Numbered from the stretch's first letter, positions 1 through 9,349 are shown. The stretch is 64,000 bases of DNA from Achromobacter sp. Root83 (GCF_001428845.1 NZ_LMIU01000008.1:138556-202555), one strand, 5' to 3'. Notes: a model not told the origin generated them from the sequence alone. Translations and numbers: made by a program.

Positions 1-119
1 TACGCCAGCGCCAGGTCGCGCTGGTTCACCAACGGCTTGGAGGCCACGACTGAGATCTTTCCGGGAGTGGGGTACTCGTGATAGTCCAACGCCGCCTGGC
101 GGTCTGATTGCGTGTTCAT
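1..119 (-). CDS. maeB: NADP-dependent malic enzyme, N-terminal fragment (cut by window edge)
   Basis: Reading the minus strand from the ATG at 117-119 gives about 39 residues with the motifs LDYHEYPTPGK and KPLVNQRDLALA, the conserved N-terminus of MaeB-type malic enzymes (oxidative decarboxylation of malate to pyruvate with NADP, cytosolic). The rest of the gene lies beyond base 1. It is divergent from the LysR gene at 227, with about 107 bases between the start codons, so a shared control region is possible. The family call rests on a short but characteristic N-terminus; whether this is the long form with a C-terminal phosphotransacetylase-like domain cannot be seen. Confidence 0.8.
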   Translation of the reverse strand, partial: MNTQSDRQAALDYHEYPTPGKISVVASKPLVNQRDLALA

Positions 120-226
120 GGGCTTTAGCCTCGCTGTCTTGAATATGCAAAAATTCTAGGCTTCCAGACATAAGGCGATCATTCGGATTTAATATTGTTC
201 CATTACCTTTACCTTATGACCTCTCT

Positions 227-1195
227 ATGACGGCCTTTGATCCGGATGCCGTTATCCGGAAATTGACCTCGCGCCTGAAGATGCGCCACCTCATGCTGCT
301 GCTGCAAATCGAGCAGCATGGGTCGCTGACCCGGGTGGCGGAACACATGGCCACTAGCCAGCCCGCCGTGACGAACGCCCTGGCCGAACTGGAAAGCATG
401 TTCGACGTGCCCCTCTTCGACCGCTCCGTTCGGGGCATGACGCCCACGCCGCTGGGCGCGGTGGTGCTGGCCCGGGCCCGGGGCCTCGTCCACGACCTGG
501 GGCATCTGGTGCAGGAAATGGAAGCCGTGGCCGCCGGCCATGCCGCCCACCTGCATATCGGCGTCATTCCCTTCGTCTCCGGCCAGATGCTATCGGCGGC
601 CATCGGCCGCACCTTGCCGCAAGGCCGCCGGATCACCGCCACCATCCACGAAGGCCAGGGGCCCGCCCTGCTGCGGCAACTGCGCGACCACACGCTGGAC
701 ATCGTCGTGGGCTGGGCCACGCCCTCGGTGGACCTGAGCAATATCGATTTCGAGGTGCTCTACCACCAGCAGCCGCGCCTGATCGCCAGCCGCCGGCTGG
801 CCGCCCGGCTGGGCCGTTCGCGGCTGGAATGGAACCGGCTGGCCGACCTGGACTGGATCCTGGGCACGCCCGGCAGTCCGATCCGCGAACAGGTGGCCGA
901 CATTTTCCTGCGCGCCGGACTGGCGCCGCCGCCCCCTTCCGTGCAAAGCGACTCCTCCAAGCTGATCGGGGAAATGATCGTGGCCAGCGACCGCGCCGTG
1001 TCGATTCTGCCCGCCGATATCGCCGACGAACTGGTGCGCATCGCCGGCGCGGCCATCGTGCCTTACTCCTTTGACTGGACCCTGCCCCCGATCTCGCTGT
1101 TCACCCGCGCCGACGGACTGCGGCGCAACGTGGACGCCTTGTTCGCGTCGGCCTTGCGCGAGGTCTACACCAAGGGCGCGCGCCCGCCCATGTAG
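227..1195 (+). CDS. LysR-family transcriptional regulator
   Basis: A 322-residue protein of normal LysR length. Residues about 18-75 form the winged helix-turn-helix (LTRVAEHMATSQPAVTNAL followed by LFDRSVRGMTPTPLG), and the rest fits the periplasmic-binding-protein-like effector domain. The N-terminus starts about 15 residues ahead of the usual LysR start, as in the GbpR/PcaQ-like branch. No clear Shine-Dalgarno sequence precedes the ATG, so the start is likely but not certain. It is divergent from the malic enzyme gene and upstream of a P-type ATPase on the same strand; LysR proteins often control the divergent gene, so maeB is the first candidate target (inference). Effector unknown. Confidence 0.88.
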   Translation: MTAFDPDAVIRKLTSRLKMRHLMLLLQIEQHGSLTRVAEHMATSQPAVTNALAELESMFDVPLFDRSVRGMTPTPLGAVVLARARGLVHDLGHLVQEMEAVAAGHAAHLHIGVIPFVSGQMLSAAIGRTLPQGRRITATIHEGQGPALLRQLRDHTLDIVVGWATPSVDLSNIDFEVLYHQQPRLIASRRLAARLGRSRLEWNRLADLDWILGTPGSPIREQVADIFLRAGLAPPPPSVQSDSSKLIGEMIVASDRAVSILPADIADELVRIAGAAIVPYSFDWTLPPISLFTRADGLRRNVDALFASALREVYTKGARPPM

Positions 1196-1299
1196 CGCCG
1201 GCCGCGCGCCCAAGGGCGGGTATCATGAAAGCCGGACTGACCTGTGCGGCCCGCGGCTTGCGGCCCGGTCACGGCGCCAGTTCCCCCGGGAGGCCGTAG

Positions 1300-4038
1300 A
1301 TGACGCAGGCGAACACGCAGGCCCCGCACGCTCCTCAGCCCTGGCACCAGCTTTCCGTCGACCAGACGTTCAGCAGCCAGGTCACCAGCCCGTCCGGCCT
1401 GTCGCAGGACCAGATCCGGCGCAGGCAGGAGACCTTCGGTTTGAACGCCCTGCCCCCGCCGGTGCGCCGCAGCGCGTGGCTGCGGTTTCTGGGCCATTTC
1501 AACGATGTGCTGATCTACATCCTGCTGGGCGCGGCGGCGGTCACGTCCTTGATGGGGCATTGGCTGGACACCGCCGTGATCCTGGCGGTCGCGATCATCA
1601 ACGCCGTCATCGGCTATGTGCAGGAAAGCAAGGCCGAACGCTCCCTGGACGGCATCCGCGGCATGCTGTCGAACCACGCCCGCGTGGTGCGCGACGGCCA
1701 GAAGGAAGATATCGACGCCCGCGATCTGGTCCCCGGCGACATCGTGATCCTGCGCCCGGGGGACAAGATCCCCGCCGACGTCCGGCTGTTCGATACGCAT
1801 CACTTCCGCGTCGAGGAATCGATGCTGACCGGCGAGTCCACCATCGTCGAAAAGCACGATGCGCCGCTGGCGGGCGACGCCCCGCTGGGCGACCGCCTGA
1901 ACCTGGGGTTTTCCGGCACCCATGTCAGCGCGGGCAACGCGCGCGGCATCGTTGTCACGACAGGCAGCGACACCGAGATCGGCCACATCAACCGCATGAT
2001 GAGCGATGTGCGGACGCTGCAGACGCCGCTGCTGCGGCAGATGGAACAGTTGGGCAAGCGCATTTTCCAGGTGGTGCTGGTCATGGTGGCGGCCCTGTTC
2101 CTGATCGGCCGCTATCTGCTCGACATGCCCCTGGCCGATCTGCTCCTGTCGCTGATCAGCATCGCGGTGGCGGCCGTGCCCGAGGGCCTGCCCGCCATCA
2201 TCTCCATCATTCTGTCGCTGGGCGTACAGCGGATGGCGCGCAACCGCGCCATCATCCGCAAGCTCCCCACCGTGGAGACGCTGGGCGCGATGACGGTGAT
2301 CTGCTCGGACAAGACCGGCACCCTGACCATGAACGAGATGACGGCCAGGAACGTGCTGCTTGCGGAAGGGACCTACCGCGTGGCCGGAGACAACACCCCG
2401 CCCGTGGGCGAGATCACCCGGGAATCCGACGGCCTGCCCGTGGACTGGCAGCGCGAAGACGCACTGACGCGCTTCGTGCGCGCGTCGGCCATCTGCAACG
2501 ACAGCCAGCTCCACGAGGACGCCGACGGCCAGTGGCGCATCGTGGGCGCGCCCACCGAAGGCGCCATGATGGTGCTGGCCGCCAAGGCCGGGCAGGGCCT
2601 GGACGGCGTGGACAAACACGGCAAGGTGCCGTTCGACTCCACCTACAAGTACATGGCGCGCCGTTGCGACGACCACGGCCAGAACCTGATCTACGTGACG
2701 GGCGCGCCCGATGTGCTGTTCCGCCTGTGCGCGCGGGAACAGGGCGAACAGGGGCCGCGGGCGCTGCGCCTGGACTACTGGGAAAAGGGCCTGGAAGCCT
2801 TCGCGCACCAGGGGCTGCGCACCCTGGCCGCCGCCTACAAACCAGGCGCGGCGGGCGCGACCGCGCTGGATCATGCGGATTTCCAGGAAGGCCTGATATT
2901 GCTGGGCGTGGCCGGCATCATGGACCCGCCGCGCCCCGAGGCCATCGTCGCCATCGCCCACTGCAATCAGGCGGGCATCCGCGTAAAGATGATCACCGGA
3001 GACCATCCGGAAACCGCGATGGCGATCGGGGCCATGCTGGGCATGACCCACACGAGCGATGCGATCACCGGCGCACAGCTCCAGCACATCGGCGACGAGG
3101 AACTGGCCCGGCTCGCGCGCGACCACGACATCTTTGCCCGCACCAGCCCAGAACACAAGCTGCGCCTGGTGCGCGCGCTGCAAAGTTTGGGCGAAGTCGT
3201 CGGCATGACGGGGGACGGCGTCAACGACGCCCCCGCGCTCAAGCAGGCCGACGTCGGCGTGGCCATGGGCATCAAGGGCACGGAGGTCACCAAGGAAGCC
3301 GCCGACATGGTGCTGGCCGACGACAACTTCGCCTCTATCGCCTATGCCGTGCGCGAGGGCCGGCGCGTCTACGACAACCTGAAAAAGACCATACTCTTCA
3401 TCCTGCCCACCAACCTGGCGCAGGCGCTGCTCGTCATCGCGGCGATCCTGGGCGGCGCGCTGGCGCCGCTGTCGCCGCTGCAGATCCTGTGGATGAACAT
3501 GGCGACATCCACCACGCTGTCGTTCGGCCTGGCGTTCGAACCCGCCGAACCCGGCATGATGCACCGGCCGCCGCGCGCCCCGGGCAAATCCATCCTGGAC
3601 GGCTTCGCCATCTGGCGCATCGCCTTTGTGGGGGTTCTGTTCACCGCCACGGCGTTCGTCATCGAGAGAAGCCTGATCGCCGCCGGCCGGGAACCGGACT
3701 TCATCCGCACGGTCATCCTGCAGACACTGGTGACCGCGCAGTGGACCTACCTGTTGAACTGCCGGTTGCAGGACCGGTTCTCGCTCACGCTCAGCATGTT
3801 CCGCAACAAGGCGCTGTGGCTCGTCACCATCGCGCTGGGGCTGCTGCAATGCGCCGTGATCTATCTGCCCTGGATGAACCGGGTGTTCGGCACCGTGCCG
3901 TTGCCGCCGGAGTACTGGACGCTGACGCTGGTCGCGGCCGCGGGGATCTTTTGCATCATCGAACTCGAAAAGCTGATTCTGCGCACGTGGCGCGCGCGGC
4001 GCGCCCGGCCCGTGCTGGCGCAACGCCCCGCGTCCTGA
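1300..4038 (+). CDS. P-type cation-transporting ATPase (P2-like), ion not resolved
   Basis: A 912-residue inner-membrane ATPase with the complete P-type set: TGES at 177-180 (actuator domain), PEGLP at 294-298 in transmembrane helix M4, the phosphorylated aspartate in DKTGT (D337), and TGDGVNDAP near residue 637. Hydrophobic segments lie at about 66-108, 255-310 and six more in the C-terminal third. PEGLP places it with Ca2+/Na+/K+-type (P2) pumps rather than heavy-metal pumps (no CPC motif, no N-terminal metal domain). The M6 region reads LWMNMATSTTLSFGLAFEP, so the aspartate that Ca2+ pumps carry there (N-x-x-T-D-G) is replaced; a calcium substrate should not be assumed. It stands alone with no adjacent chaperone or sensor. 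Confidence 0.9.
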   Translation: MTQANTQAPHAPQPWHQLSVDQTFSSQVTSPSGLSQDQIRRRQETFGLNALPPPVRRSAWLRFLGHFNDVLIYILLGAAAVTSLMGHWLDTAVILAVAIINAVIGYVQESKAERSLDGIRGMLSNHARVVRDGQKEDIDARDLVPGDIVILRPGDKIPADVRLFDTHHFRVEESMLTGESTIVEKHDAPLAGDAPLGDRLNLGFSGTHVSAGNARGIVVTTGSDTEIGHINRMMSDVRTLQTPLLRQMEQLGKRIFQVVLVMVAALFLIGRYLLDMPLADLLLSLISIAVAAVPEGLPAIISIILSLGVQRMARNRAIIRKLPTVETLGAMTVICSDKTGTLTMNEMTARNVLLAEGTYRVAGDNTPPVGEITRESDGLPVDWQREDALTRFVRASAICNDSQLHEDADGQWRIVGAPTEGAMMVLAAKAGQGLDGVDKHGKVPFDSTYKYMARRCDDHGQNLIYVTGAPDVLFRLCAREQGEQGPRALRLDYWEKGLEAFAHQGLRTLAAAYKPGAAGATALDHADFQEGLILLGVAGIMDPPRPEAIVAIAHCNQAGIRVKMITGDHPETAMAIGAMLGMTHTSDAITGAQLQHIGDEELARLARDHDIFARTSPEHKLRLVRALQSLGEVVGMTGDGVNDAPALKQADVGVAMGIKGTEVTKEAADMVLADDNFASIAYAVREGRRVYDNLKKTILFILPTNLAQALLVIAAILGGALAPLSPLQILWMNMATSTTLSFGLAFEPAEPGMMHRPPRAPGKSILDGFAIWRIAFVGVLFTATAFVIERSLIAAGREPDFIRTVILQTLVTAQWTYLLNCRLQDRFSLTLSMFRNKALWLVTIALGLLQCAVIYLPWMNRVFGTVPLPPEYWTLTLVAAAGIFCIIELEKLILRTWRARRARPVLAQRPAS

Positions 4039-4071
4039 TTTCCGAATCCCACTACACCGGCCTCCACCTCC

Positions 4072-4890
4072 ATGCCAGCCAGCCAATTCATCATTCAACG
4101 CAGTTCGATCGACGGCGTGCAGGCCGTCGCCGCGTGCAGCCGGCACGCTTTCGCGCGGCATACGCACGATCAATACGGCATAGGCGTCATGCGCCAGGGC
4201 GCGCAGGTCTCGCACAGCGGACGCGGCCAGGTGCAGGCCGGCCCGGGATACGTCATCACCGTCAACCCGGGCGAAGTCCATGATGGCGCGCCCATCGGCG
4301 GCGGCGTGCGCGCCTGGCAGATGCTGTACCTGAACCCGGACGTGGTCGCCGATGCGGCGTCCGACCTGGAGGGCGGCGGGCGCCTGCATTACGAGTTCGA
4401 GTTGCCGGCGCGGGACCAGCCGGGACTGGCGCGCGACGTGCTGGCCCTGTACGCGCATGCCGTGGCCGGCGCCGCGCCGCTGGCCTGCGACACGCTGTTG
4501 CGGCGCGTTCTGGTGCAGGCGGGGGGCCCCCATGGCGGCCGGCCGGGGCCGGAAACTTGCCGGGGCGCGCCTGGCGCCATCCGCCACGCGCGCGGCCTGA
4601 TTGACGATGACCCGGCCGCCGCGCTATCGCTGGCGGACCTGGCCGCCGCCAGCGGCCTGAGCCGCTACCAGGTGCTGCGCGCCTTTGCCCGCGCCACGGG
4701 TCTTACGCCGCACGCCTATCAAATGCAGCGCCGTCTGCTGCTGGCCCGCCAGTTGATCCGCCAGGGCCTGCCACTGGCGGATGCGGCGGTCTTGGGCGGA
4801 TTTTCCGACCAAAGCCATATGACGCGGCTGTTCGTGCGCGCGTATGGCGTGTCGCCGGGGCGCTACGCGCTGGCGGCCGGCGGCGCCTGA
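4072..4890 (+). CDS. AraC-family regulator with N-terminal cupin-like domain
   Basis: 272 residues. The N-terminal half has the AraC cupin signature (RHTHDQYGIGVMRQG then a PGYVITVNPGEVHDG stretch), which normally binds a small ligand. The C-terminal 100 residues hold two helix-turn-helix units: LSLADLAAASGLSRYQVLRA and, in the second, DAAVLGGFSDQSHMTRLF. It lies 33 bases after the ATPase and 79 bases before an EamA exporter in the same direction. AraC proteins of this subtype often sit beside and control DMT/EamA or LysE exporters, so control of the next gene is the likely role (inference). The ATG at 4072 gives the usual length of the family. Confidence 0.88.
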   Translation: MPASQFIIQRSSIDGVQAVAACSRHAFARHTHDQYGIGVMRQGAQVSHSGRGQVQAGPGYVITVNPGEVHDGAPIGGGVRAWQMLYLNPDVVADAASDLEGGGRLHYEFELPARDQPGLARDVLALYAHAVAGAAPLACDTLLRRVLVQAGGPHGGRPGPETCRGAPGAIRHARGLIDDDPAAALSLADLAAASGLSRYQVLRAFARATGLTPHAYQMQRRLLLARQLIRQGLPLADAAVLGGFSDQSHMTRLFVRAYGVSPGRYALAAGGA

Positions 4891-4969
4891 CGCGCCGCCG
4901 CTGCAATTCCGTTCAAGACGCAGCGCCGCCCGCGGTCCTACGCTGCGCTTTTCCTGAGCGGGTGCGGCA

Positions 4970-5869
4970 ATGAACAAGAACGAGCGGATGCGGGGCTATG
5001 CCTATCTGGCCGCGGCCATGGCGCTGGTGGGCAGCACGGTGGTGGCCAGCAAGATCATCGGGGCAGGCCTGCCGCCCTTCACCGCGACCGCGCTGCGCTT
5101 CGCTATCGCGCTGCCGTGCTTCGCGCTGCTGATGGCGCTGACCGGCGCGCGCATTCCCCGGCTGGGCAGGCGCGACTGGCTCTTGCTGGTGGCGCAGGCC
5201 GTCGCCGGCAGCGTGGGCTACACCACCCTGCTGATCGCCGGGCTGCAACGCACGTCGGCGGTGGACGGCGGCGTCATCCTCGGCACGCTGCCGCTGGCCG
5301 CGGCCGCCATCGCCGTACTGGCGCTGGGGGAACGGCCGGGCAAGGCCGCGCTGGCCGCCATCGGCGTCGCGGCCTTTGGCGTCTGGCTGATGTCGAGCCA
5401 GACGGCGGCGGCGGGCGGCGCCGCGTCCCTGGCCGGCAACGCGCTGATCCTGGGCGCGGTGGTATGCGAAGGCCTCTTCATCCTGCTCAACAAGCGCCTG
5501 CATGTGCCGGTGGCCCCGCTCGCGCTATCGACCATCATGGCGGGCTTCGGCCTGGCGTTCTCGGCCCTGGCCTGCATCGCGGAGGCGCCGTGGACGCTGC
5601 CCTTGCCCGCCACCGCCGTCGCCGCGGTGGGGTACTACGCGCTGGTGCCGACGGTCGGCGGCTTCCTGCTCTGGTATGCGGGCGCGGCACGGGTGCGCGG
5701 GTCGGACGCCGCGCTGTTCACGGCGCTTGCGCCGGTGTCGGCGGTGATCCTGGCGGCCGGCCTGCTGGGCGAGCCGCTGGCCGGGGCCCAACTGGCCGGC
5801 ATGGCCTGCGTGATCGGCGCCGTCGCCATGCTGGGCTGGGCCGGGCGCGAACGGGCAAAGGCCCCCTGA
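4970..5869 (+). CDS. EamA (DMT-superfamily) membrane exporter
   Basis: A 299-residue, very hydrophobic protein with about ten transmembrane helices in two EamA repeats (roughly residues 10-140 and 155-290), each ending in the typical E-x-P/G pattern (LGERPGKAALAAIGVAAFGV; LGEPLAGAQLAGMACVIGAV). EamA proteins export small metabolites such as amino acids or drugs across the inner membrane; the substrate cannot be told here. It follows an AraC-type regulator by 79 bases and ends 20 bases from the convergent MarR gene. Confidence 0.88.
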   Translation: MNKNERMRGYAYLAAAMALVGSTVVASKIIGAGLPPFTATALRFAIALPCFALLMALTGARIPRLGRRDWLLLVAQAVAGSVGYTTLLIAGLQRTSAVDGGVILGTLPLAAAAIAVLALGERPGKAALAAIGVAAFGVWLMSSQTAAAGGAASLAGNALILGAVVCEGLFILLNKRLHVPVAPLALSTIMAGFGLAFSALACIAEAPWTLPLPATAVAAVGYYALVPTVGGFLLWYAGAARVRGSDAALFTALAPVSAVILAAGLLGEPLAGAQLAGMACVIGAVAMLGWAGRERAKAP

Positions 5870-5889
5870 AACAAGCCGCCTGGCGCGCC

Positions 5890-6366
5890 CTAGCCTCGGC
5901 TGAACGCCAGCGCGAACTCGTCGGAGAAGATGTCAGCCAGCGATCGGCGCAGGTCGGCGGCGCGCTGGGCGCCATAGGCGGCTTCGAAGCGGCTTTGCGC
6001 GTCCTTCCACAGGCGCCTGGATTCCACCAGCTTGGCGCGCCCCGTCTCGGTGAGCTCCACCCGGCGGCTGCGGCCGTCCAGCGGGTCGCGCGTCATCCGC
6101 ACATAGCCATCGCGCTGCAACGGCTTGAGATTGTGGGCCAGCGCGGACCGGTCCAGCACCATGGCCCGCGCCAGGTCGGTCATGGACGGCGTGCCGGCGC
6201 GCGCGATATGGACCAGGATGGAATGCTGCGACACCTTCAGGCCGCAGGGCGCCAGCACCGTGTCATAGAGCTGCGACACGCGCCGCGTCGCCTTGCGCAG
6301 GGCGGCGCCGTTGCAGACGAGCGGGTCCTGCGTGGCGGCTGGGGCGAAAAGCGGGGCGTCGGACAT
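5890..6366 (-). CDS. MarR-family transcriptional regulator
   Basis: 158 residues, normal MarR length. The central winged helix region includes TPSMTDLARAMVLDRSALAHNLKPLQRDGYV and the wing RDPLDGRSRRVELTETG, which is diagnostic. MarR proteins are dimeric repressors released by phenolic or other small ligands. The gene is divergent from a MATE efflux pump with 136 bases between the start codons, and a sigma70-like promoter facing the pump lies in this gap, so autoregulation and repression of the pump is the simplest reading (inference). Confidence 0.9.
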   Translation of the reverse strand: MSDAPLFAPAATQDPLVCNGAALRKATRRVSQLYDTVLAPCGLKVSQHSILVHIARAGTPSMTDLARAMVLDRSALAHNLKPLQRDGYVRMTRDPLDGRSRRVELTETGRAKLVESRRLWKDAQSRFEAAYGAQRAADLRRSLADIFSDEFALAFSRG

Positions 6367-6444
6367 GGCGGGCGGAACGGAGAAAGAAATGGAGGGGCAA
6401 GGACATAACGCTACTGCCGGGGCAAGGCCGCGTCCAGCCCATTG

Positions 6445-6474
6445 TTGACAGATATTGGCATATGCACGTAAATT
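6445..6474 (+). promoter_or_regulatory. Probable sigma70 promoter of the MATE gene
   Basis: TTGACA (6445-6450) is an exact -35 consensus, followed after 18 bases by TAAATT (6469-6474) as a -10 element. Transcription would begin near 6481, before the ATG at 6503. The element lies in the MarR/MATE divergent region and a MarR operator would be expected to overlap it; a small CATATG dyad sits in the spacer. Confidence 0.5.
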
Positions 6475-6502
6475 TTATCATCCCTATCCTGCGGCCCTTT
6501 CC

Positions 6503-7903
6503 ATGCCAGCGACGCCCTCGCCACGCCCCGCCAATGCGCGCCTGAACGCCATGCTGCACGCGCCCATCGCGCCCACGCTGGCGCGGCTGGCCTGGCCGAA
6601 CATCCTGATGATGCTTGCGCAGTCCTCCACCGGGCTGATCGAGACCTGGTTTCTGGCGCGCCTGGGTACGCCCGTGCTGGCGGGCGTGGCGCTGGTGGTG
6701 CCGGTGCTGATGCTGATGCAGAACATGTCGCAGGGCGCGATGGGCGGCGGCATTTCCGCCGCGGTCGCGCGCGCCCTGGGCGGCGGCAGGCAGCGCGAAG
6801 CGGACCAGCTCGTGCTGCATGCCGTGGTGCTCAACGCCTTGCTGGGCCTGCTTTTCTGCGCGCTGCTGCTGGCCTTCGGCCCGGCGCTGTATCGCGCGCT
6901 GGGCGCCGAGGGCGCCGCGCTGGATGCGGCGCTGGCGTATTCCAACGTCATCTTCGGCGGCATCGTCCTGATGTGGCTGATGAACGCCTTCGCCAGCGTC
7001 ATCCGCGGCACCGGCAACATGCTGGTGCCGGGCGCCGTCATCTGCGGCGGCGCGGTGCTGCTGATTCCGCTGTCGCCCTGCCTGATCTTCGGCTGGGGGC
7101 CGTTTCCCGCGCTGGGCGTGGCGGGAGGCGGCTGGGCGCTGGTGATCTACTACGGCGCGGGCGCGCTGATCCTGGGCGCCTACTGCGCAAGCGGGCGCAA
7201 TGCCGCGCGCCTGGTGTCCAGCCGCCTGCACGCGGGTCTGATGCGCAGCATCCTGAGCGTCGGCGCGCTGGCCACCATCAATCCGCTGATGACCAATGCG
7301 CTGGTGGCCCTGACCGTCGCGCTGGTGGGCGCGTACGCGGGCGAGGCAGCGGTGGCCGGCTACGGCATCGCCGTGCGGCTCGAATACCTGCTCATGCCCA
7401 TTGCCTTCGGGCTGGGCGCGCCCATGGTCGCGATGGTGGGGTCCAACATCGGCGCGGGCCAGCCAGAACGCGCATTGCGGATCGCCCTGACCGGCGGCGC
7501 GATGGCCTTCGTGCTGGCCAGCGCCATCGGCCTGACGGCGGCGGTCTTTCCGGAAGCGTGGCTGCGCCTGTTCGGCGCCGAAGACCACATGCTTGAGGCC
7601 GGCGCCAGCTATCTGCGCACGGTCGGCCCCGTCTATGGATTCTTCGCGCTGGGCTTTTCGATGTACTTCGCCTCGCAGGGCGCGGGGCGCCTCAAGTGGC
7701 CCTTGATGGCGGGCTTTCTGCGCCTGCTGATCGGTATCGGCGCGGGCGGCGCCGCGCTGCGGCTGACGGGGTCGCTGACCGTGTTTTTCGCGGTCGCGGC
7801 CGTGGCGATGTGCGTGTATGGCCTGGTCATCCTGATCGCCGTGGCCTCGGGCTCGTGGTTCGGACCCGGGTATCTTCCCGGACGCCGGCTGTTCGCGCGC
7901 TAG
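6503..7903 (+). CDS. MATE-family multidrug efflux pump
   Basis: 466 residues from the ATG at 6503, chosen because an upstream in-frame TTG at 6455 would overlap the predicted promoter. Twelve hydrophobic helices in two MatE halves; the first begins LARLAWPNILMMLAQSSTGLIETWFLARLG, typical of the NorM/DinF group. It exchanges Na+ or H+ for cationic drugs across the inner membrane. Divergent from a MarR regulator that probably controls it. Its 3' end overlaps the convergent LysR gene by 77 bases. Confidence 0.88.
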   Translation: MPATPSPRPANARLNAMLHAPIAPTLARLAWPNILMMLAQSSTGLIETWFLARLGTPVLAGVALVVPVLMLMQNMSQGAMGGGISAAVARALGGGRQREADQLVLHAVVLNALLGLLFCALLLAFGPALYRALGAEGAALDAALAYSNVIFGGIVLMWLMNAFASVIRGTGNMLVPGAVICGGAVLLIPLSPCLIFGWGPFPALGVAGGGWALVIYYGAGALILGAYCASGRNAARLVSSRLHAGLMRSILSVGALATINPLMTNALVALTVALVGAYAGEAAVAGYGIAVRLEYLLMPIAFGLGAPMVAMVGSNIGAGQPERALRIALTGGAMAFVLASAIGLTAAVFPEAWLRLFGAEDHMLEAGASYLRTVGPVYGFFALGFSMYFASQGAGRLKWPLMAGFLRLLIGIGAGGAALRLTGSLTVFFAVAAVAMCVYGLVILIAVASGSWFGPGYLPGRRLFAR

Positions 7904-8813
7904 GGACGGATGCGTCCATGGAGGCATCCGCGGGCGCGTCGCGCAAGGCGAATTCGACCAGCTCGGCCGCATACGCCGGCAGCGCATCGCGCACGCACAG
8001 CACCAGATCGCGCGCGGCCCAATCGTCCGCCAGCGGCACGCGGCACACACCGGCTGCCCGTCCGTAGCGCACCGCCGCCACGCGCGGCACGATGGCGATG
8101 CCCACCCCCTGCCCCACCATCCGGCAGACGGCATCGAAGCTGCGCAGGCGCACCCGGTAAGACAGCGCCTTGCCGCCCCGGCGCGCGTGGTGCGCGATGT
8201 GCTCCTGCAGCGCGCTGCCTTCCACCAGCCCCACGAATTCGTACCCGGCCGCGTCGGCCAGCATGACGGACGGAAGGTCCGCCAACGGATGGCCTCGCGG
8301 CACGATCACGGTCAGCGGATCGTGGCGGAAGATGCGGGTGCGCAGCCCATGCAGGTCGGCGGAGTCGGCCAGCACGCCGATGTCGCACGCCCCCGCGCGC
8401 AACGCATCGGCGATTTCGTGGCTGAGGCGTTCTTCCAGGTCCACGGAGATGCGCGGGTGGTCCTTGAGGAAAGCGCCCAGCACCGCCGGCAGGTATTCGC
8501 TGAGGGCGGTGGTGTTGCACAGCACCCGCACATGCCCTTTCAGCCCTTGCCCGTAGTGGTCCAGCTCTCCGCGCATGCGGTCCATCTGCCCCAGCACCAC
8601 CCGGGCGTGATGCGCCAGCGTGCGGCCCGCGGGAGTGGGCGCCACGCCGCGGGGCTCGCGCAGCAGCAACGCCACCCCCAGCGTGTCCTCCATACCGCGG
8701 ATGCGCTCGCTGGCCGACGCCAGCGTCATATGGGAACGTCTGGCGCCCGCCGTGATGGAGCCGCTTTCATGCACGTTCAGAAAGAGCCGCAGGTCGGTCA
8801 GGTCGAATCGCAT
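7827..8813 (-). CDS. LysR-family transcriptional regulator
   Basis: Starting at the ATG at 8813 (MRFDLTDLRLFLNVHESGS) the protein has 328 residues. The N-terminal winged helix covers residues 1-60 (SITAGARRSHMTLASASERIRGMEDTLG), and the substrate-binding domain follows to about residue 290. The last 35 residues (ASMDASVPSART onward) are rich in R, S, T and P and run past the usual LysR end into DNA that codes the end of the MATE pump on the other strand. An in-frame extension upstream to 9071 has no LysR similarity and was not used. It is divergent from the Sel1-like/TauE pair at 8936, a possible target. Confidence 0.85.
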   Translation of the reverse strand: MRFDLTDLRLFLNVHESGSITAGARRSHMTLASASERIRGMEDTLGVALLLREPRGVAPTPAGRTLAHHARVVLGQMDRMRGELDHYGQGLKGHVRVLCNTTALSEYLPAVLGAFLKDHPRISVDLEERLSHEIADALRAGACDIGVLADSADLHGLRTRIFRHDPLTVIVPRGHPLADLPSVMLADAAGYEFVGLVEGSALQEHIAHHARRGGKALSYRVRLRSFDAVCRMVGQGVGIAIVPRVAAVRYGRAAGVCRVPLADDWAARDLVLCVRDALPAYAAELVEFALRDAPADASMDASVPSARTAGVREDTRVRTTSPRPRRSG

Positions 8814-8935
8814 GAAAAAAGCGTAGCACGCCAGCCTCAGGCTCATCCATAGGCGGGGTATGCAAGATCCCGATGCGGGTTCCGGCCCGCCTCGCGGCAG
8901 AATGACGCCATACCTACCAAGACGAGGGAAACCCC

Positions 8936-9349
8936 ATGAAAACCACGAGATGGCGCCATGCCGGGCGATGGCCTGCCCTGGCTCTGATTGCGCTGGCGGT
9001 GTACGCCTCAGGCACGGCCGAAGCGAACGCCGGGTTTGGCGGCTACGCCACGCCGGCCCAGCAATACGCATTGGCGCTGGAAGCCCAGACCCAGGGCGAC
9101 TACGCCGCGATGCTGACCTGGCTGCGCGCCGCCGCGCACGCAGGGCACGTCCCCGCGCAGCGCATGCTGGGCGTGGTGCTGATCGGCGGACCCGCCCTGT
9201 ACGGGCCGGCCCAGCGCGCCGACCTGTGCGAAGGGCGGCAGTGGCTGTTGCGCGCCGCGCGCCAGAACAAGGGCCAGGGCGAAGACGTCGCCCATGCCTT
9301 GTTCGGCCGCCCCAGGGATGCCCTTACCGCCCATTGCGAGCCCTCATGA
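8936..9349 (+). CDS. Small exported protein with Sel1-like repeat features
   Basis: 137 residues. Residues 1-30 form a signal peptide (basic start, hydrophobic ALALIALAVYASG, then AEANA). The mature part has a tetratricopeptide/Sel1-like helical pattern: YALALEAQTQGDYAAMLTWL and AAHAGHVPAQRMLGVVLIGG, with the A-x-x-G-x-x-x-A-Q-x-x-L spacing of Sel1 repeats. Such repeats bind other proteins; no enzymatic role is visible. A Shine-Dalgarno-like GAGGGAAA precedes the ATG. Its stop overlaps the next start (ATGA), so it is translationally coupled to a TauE-type transporter. Confidence 0.75.
   Translation: MKTTRWRHAGRWPALALIALAVYASGTAEANAGFGGYATPAQQYALALEAQTQGDYAAMLTWLRAAAHAGHVPAQRMLGVVLIGGPALYGPAQRADLCEGRQWLLRAARQNKGQGEDVAHALFGRPRDALTAHCEPS

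Noticed and set aside
1071-4587. Very long open frames over and opposite the P-type ATPase gene (over 1000 codons)
   Set aside because: They are composition shadows of a GC-rich gene: rich in Arg, Gly, Ala, His and Pro, without domains, while the ATPase frame has every family motif.
6455-6502. TTG start adding 16 residues to the MATE protein
   Set aside because: It would place the start inside the predicted promoter; the added residues do not look like a MATE N-terminus.
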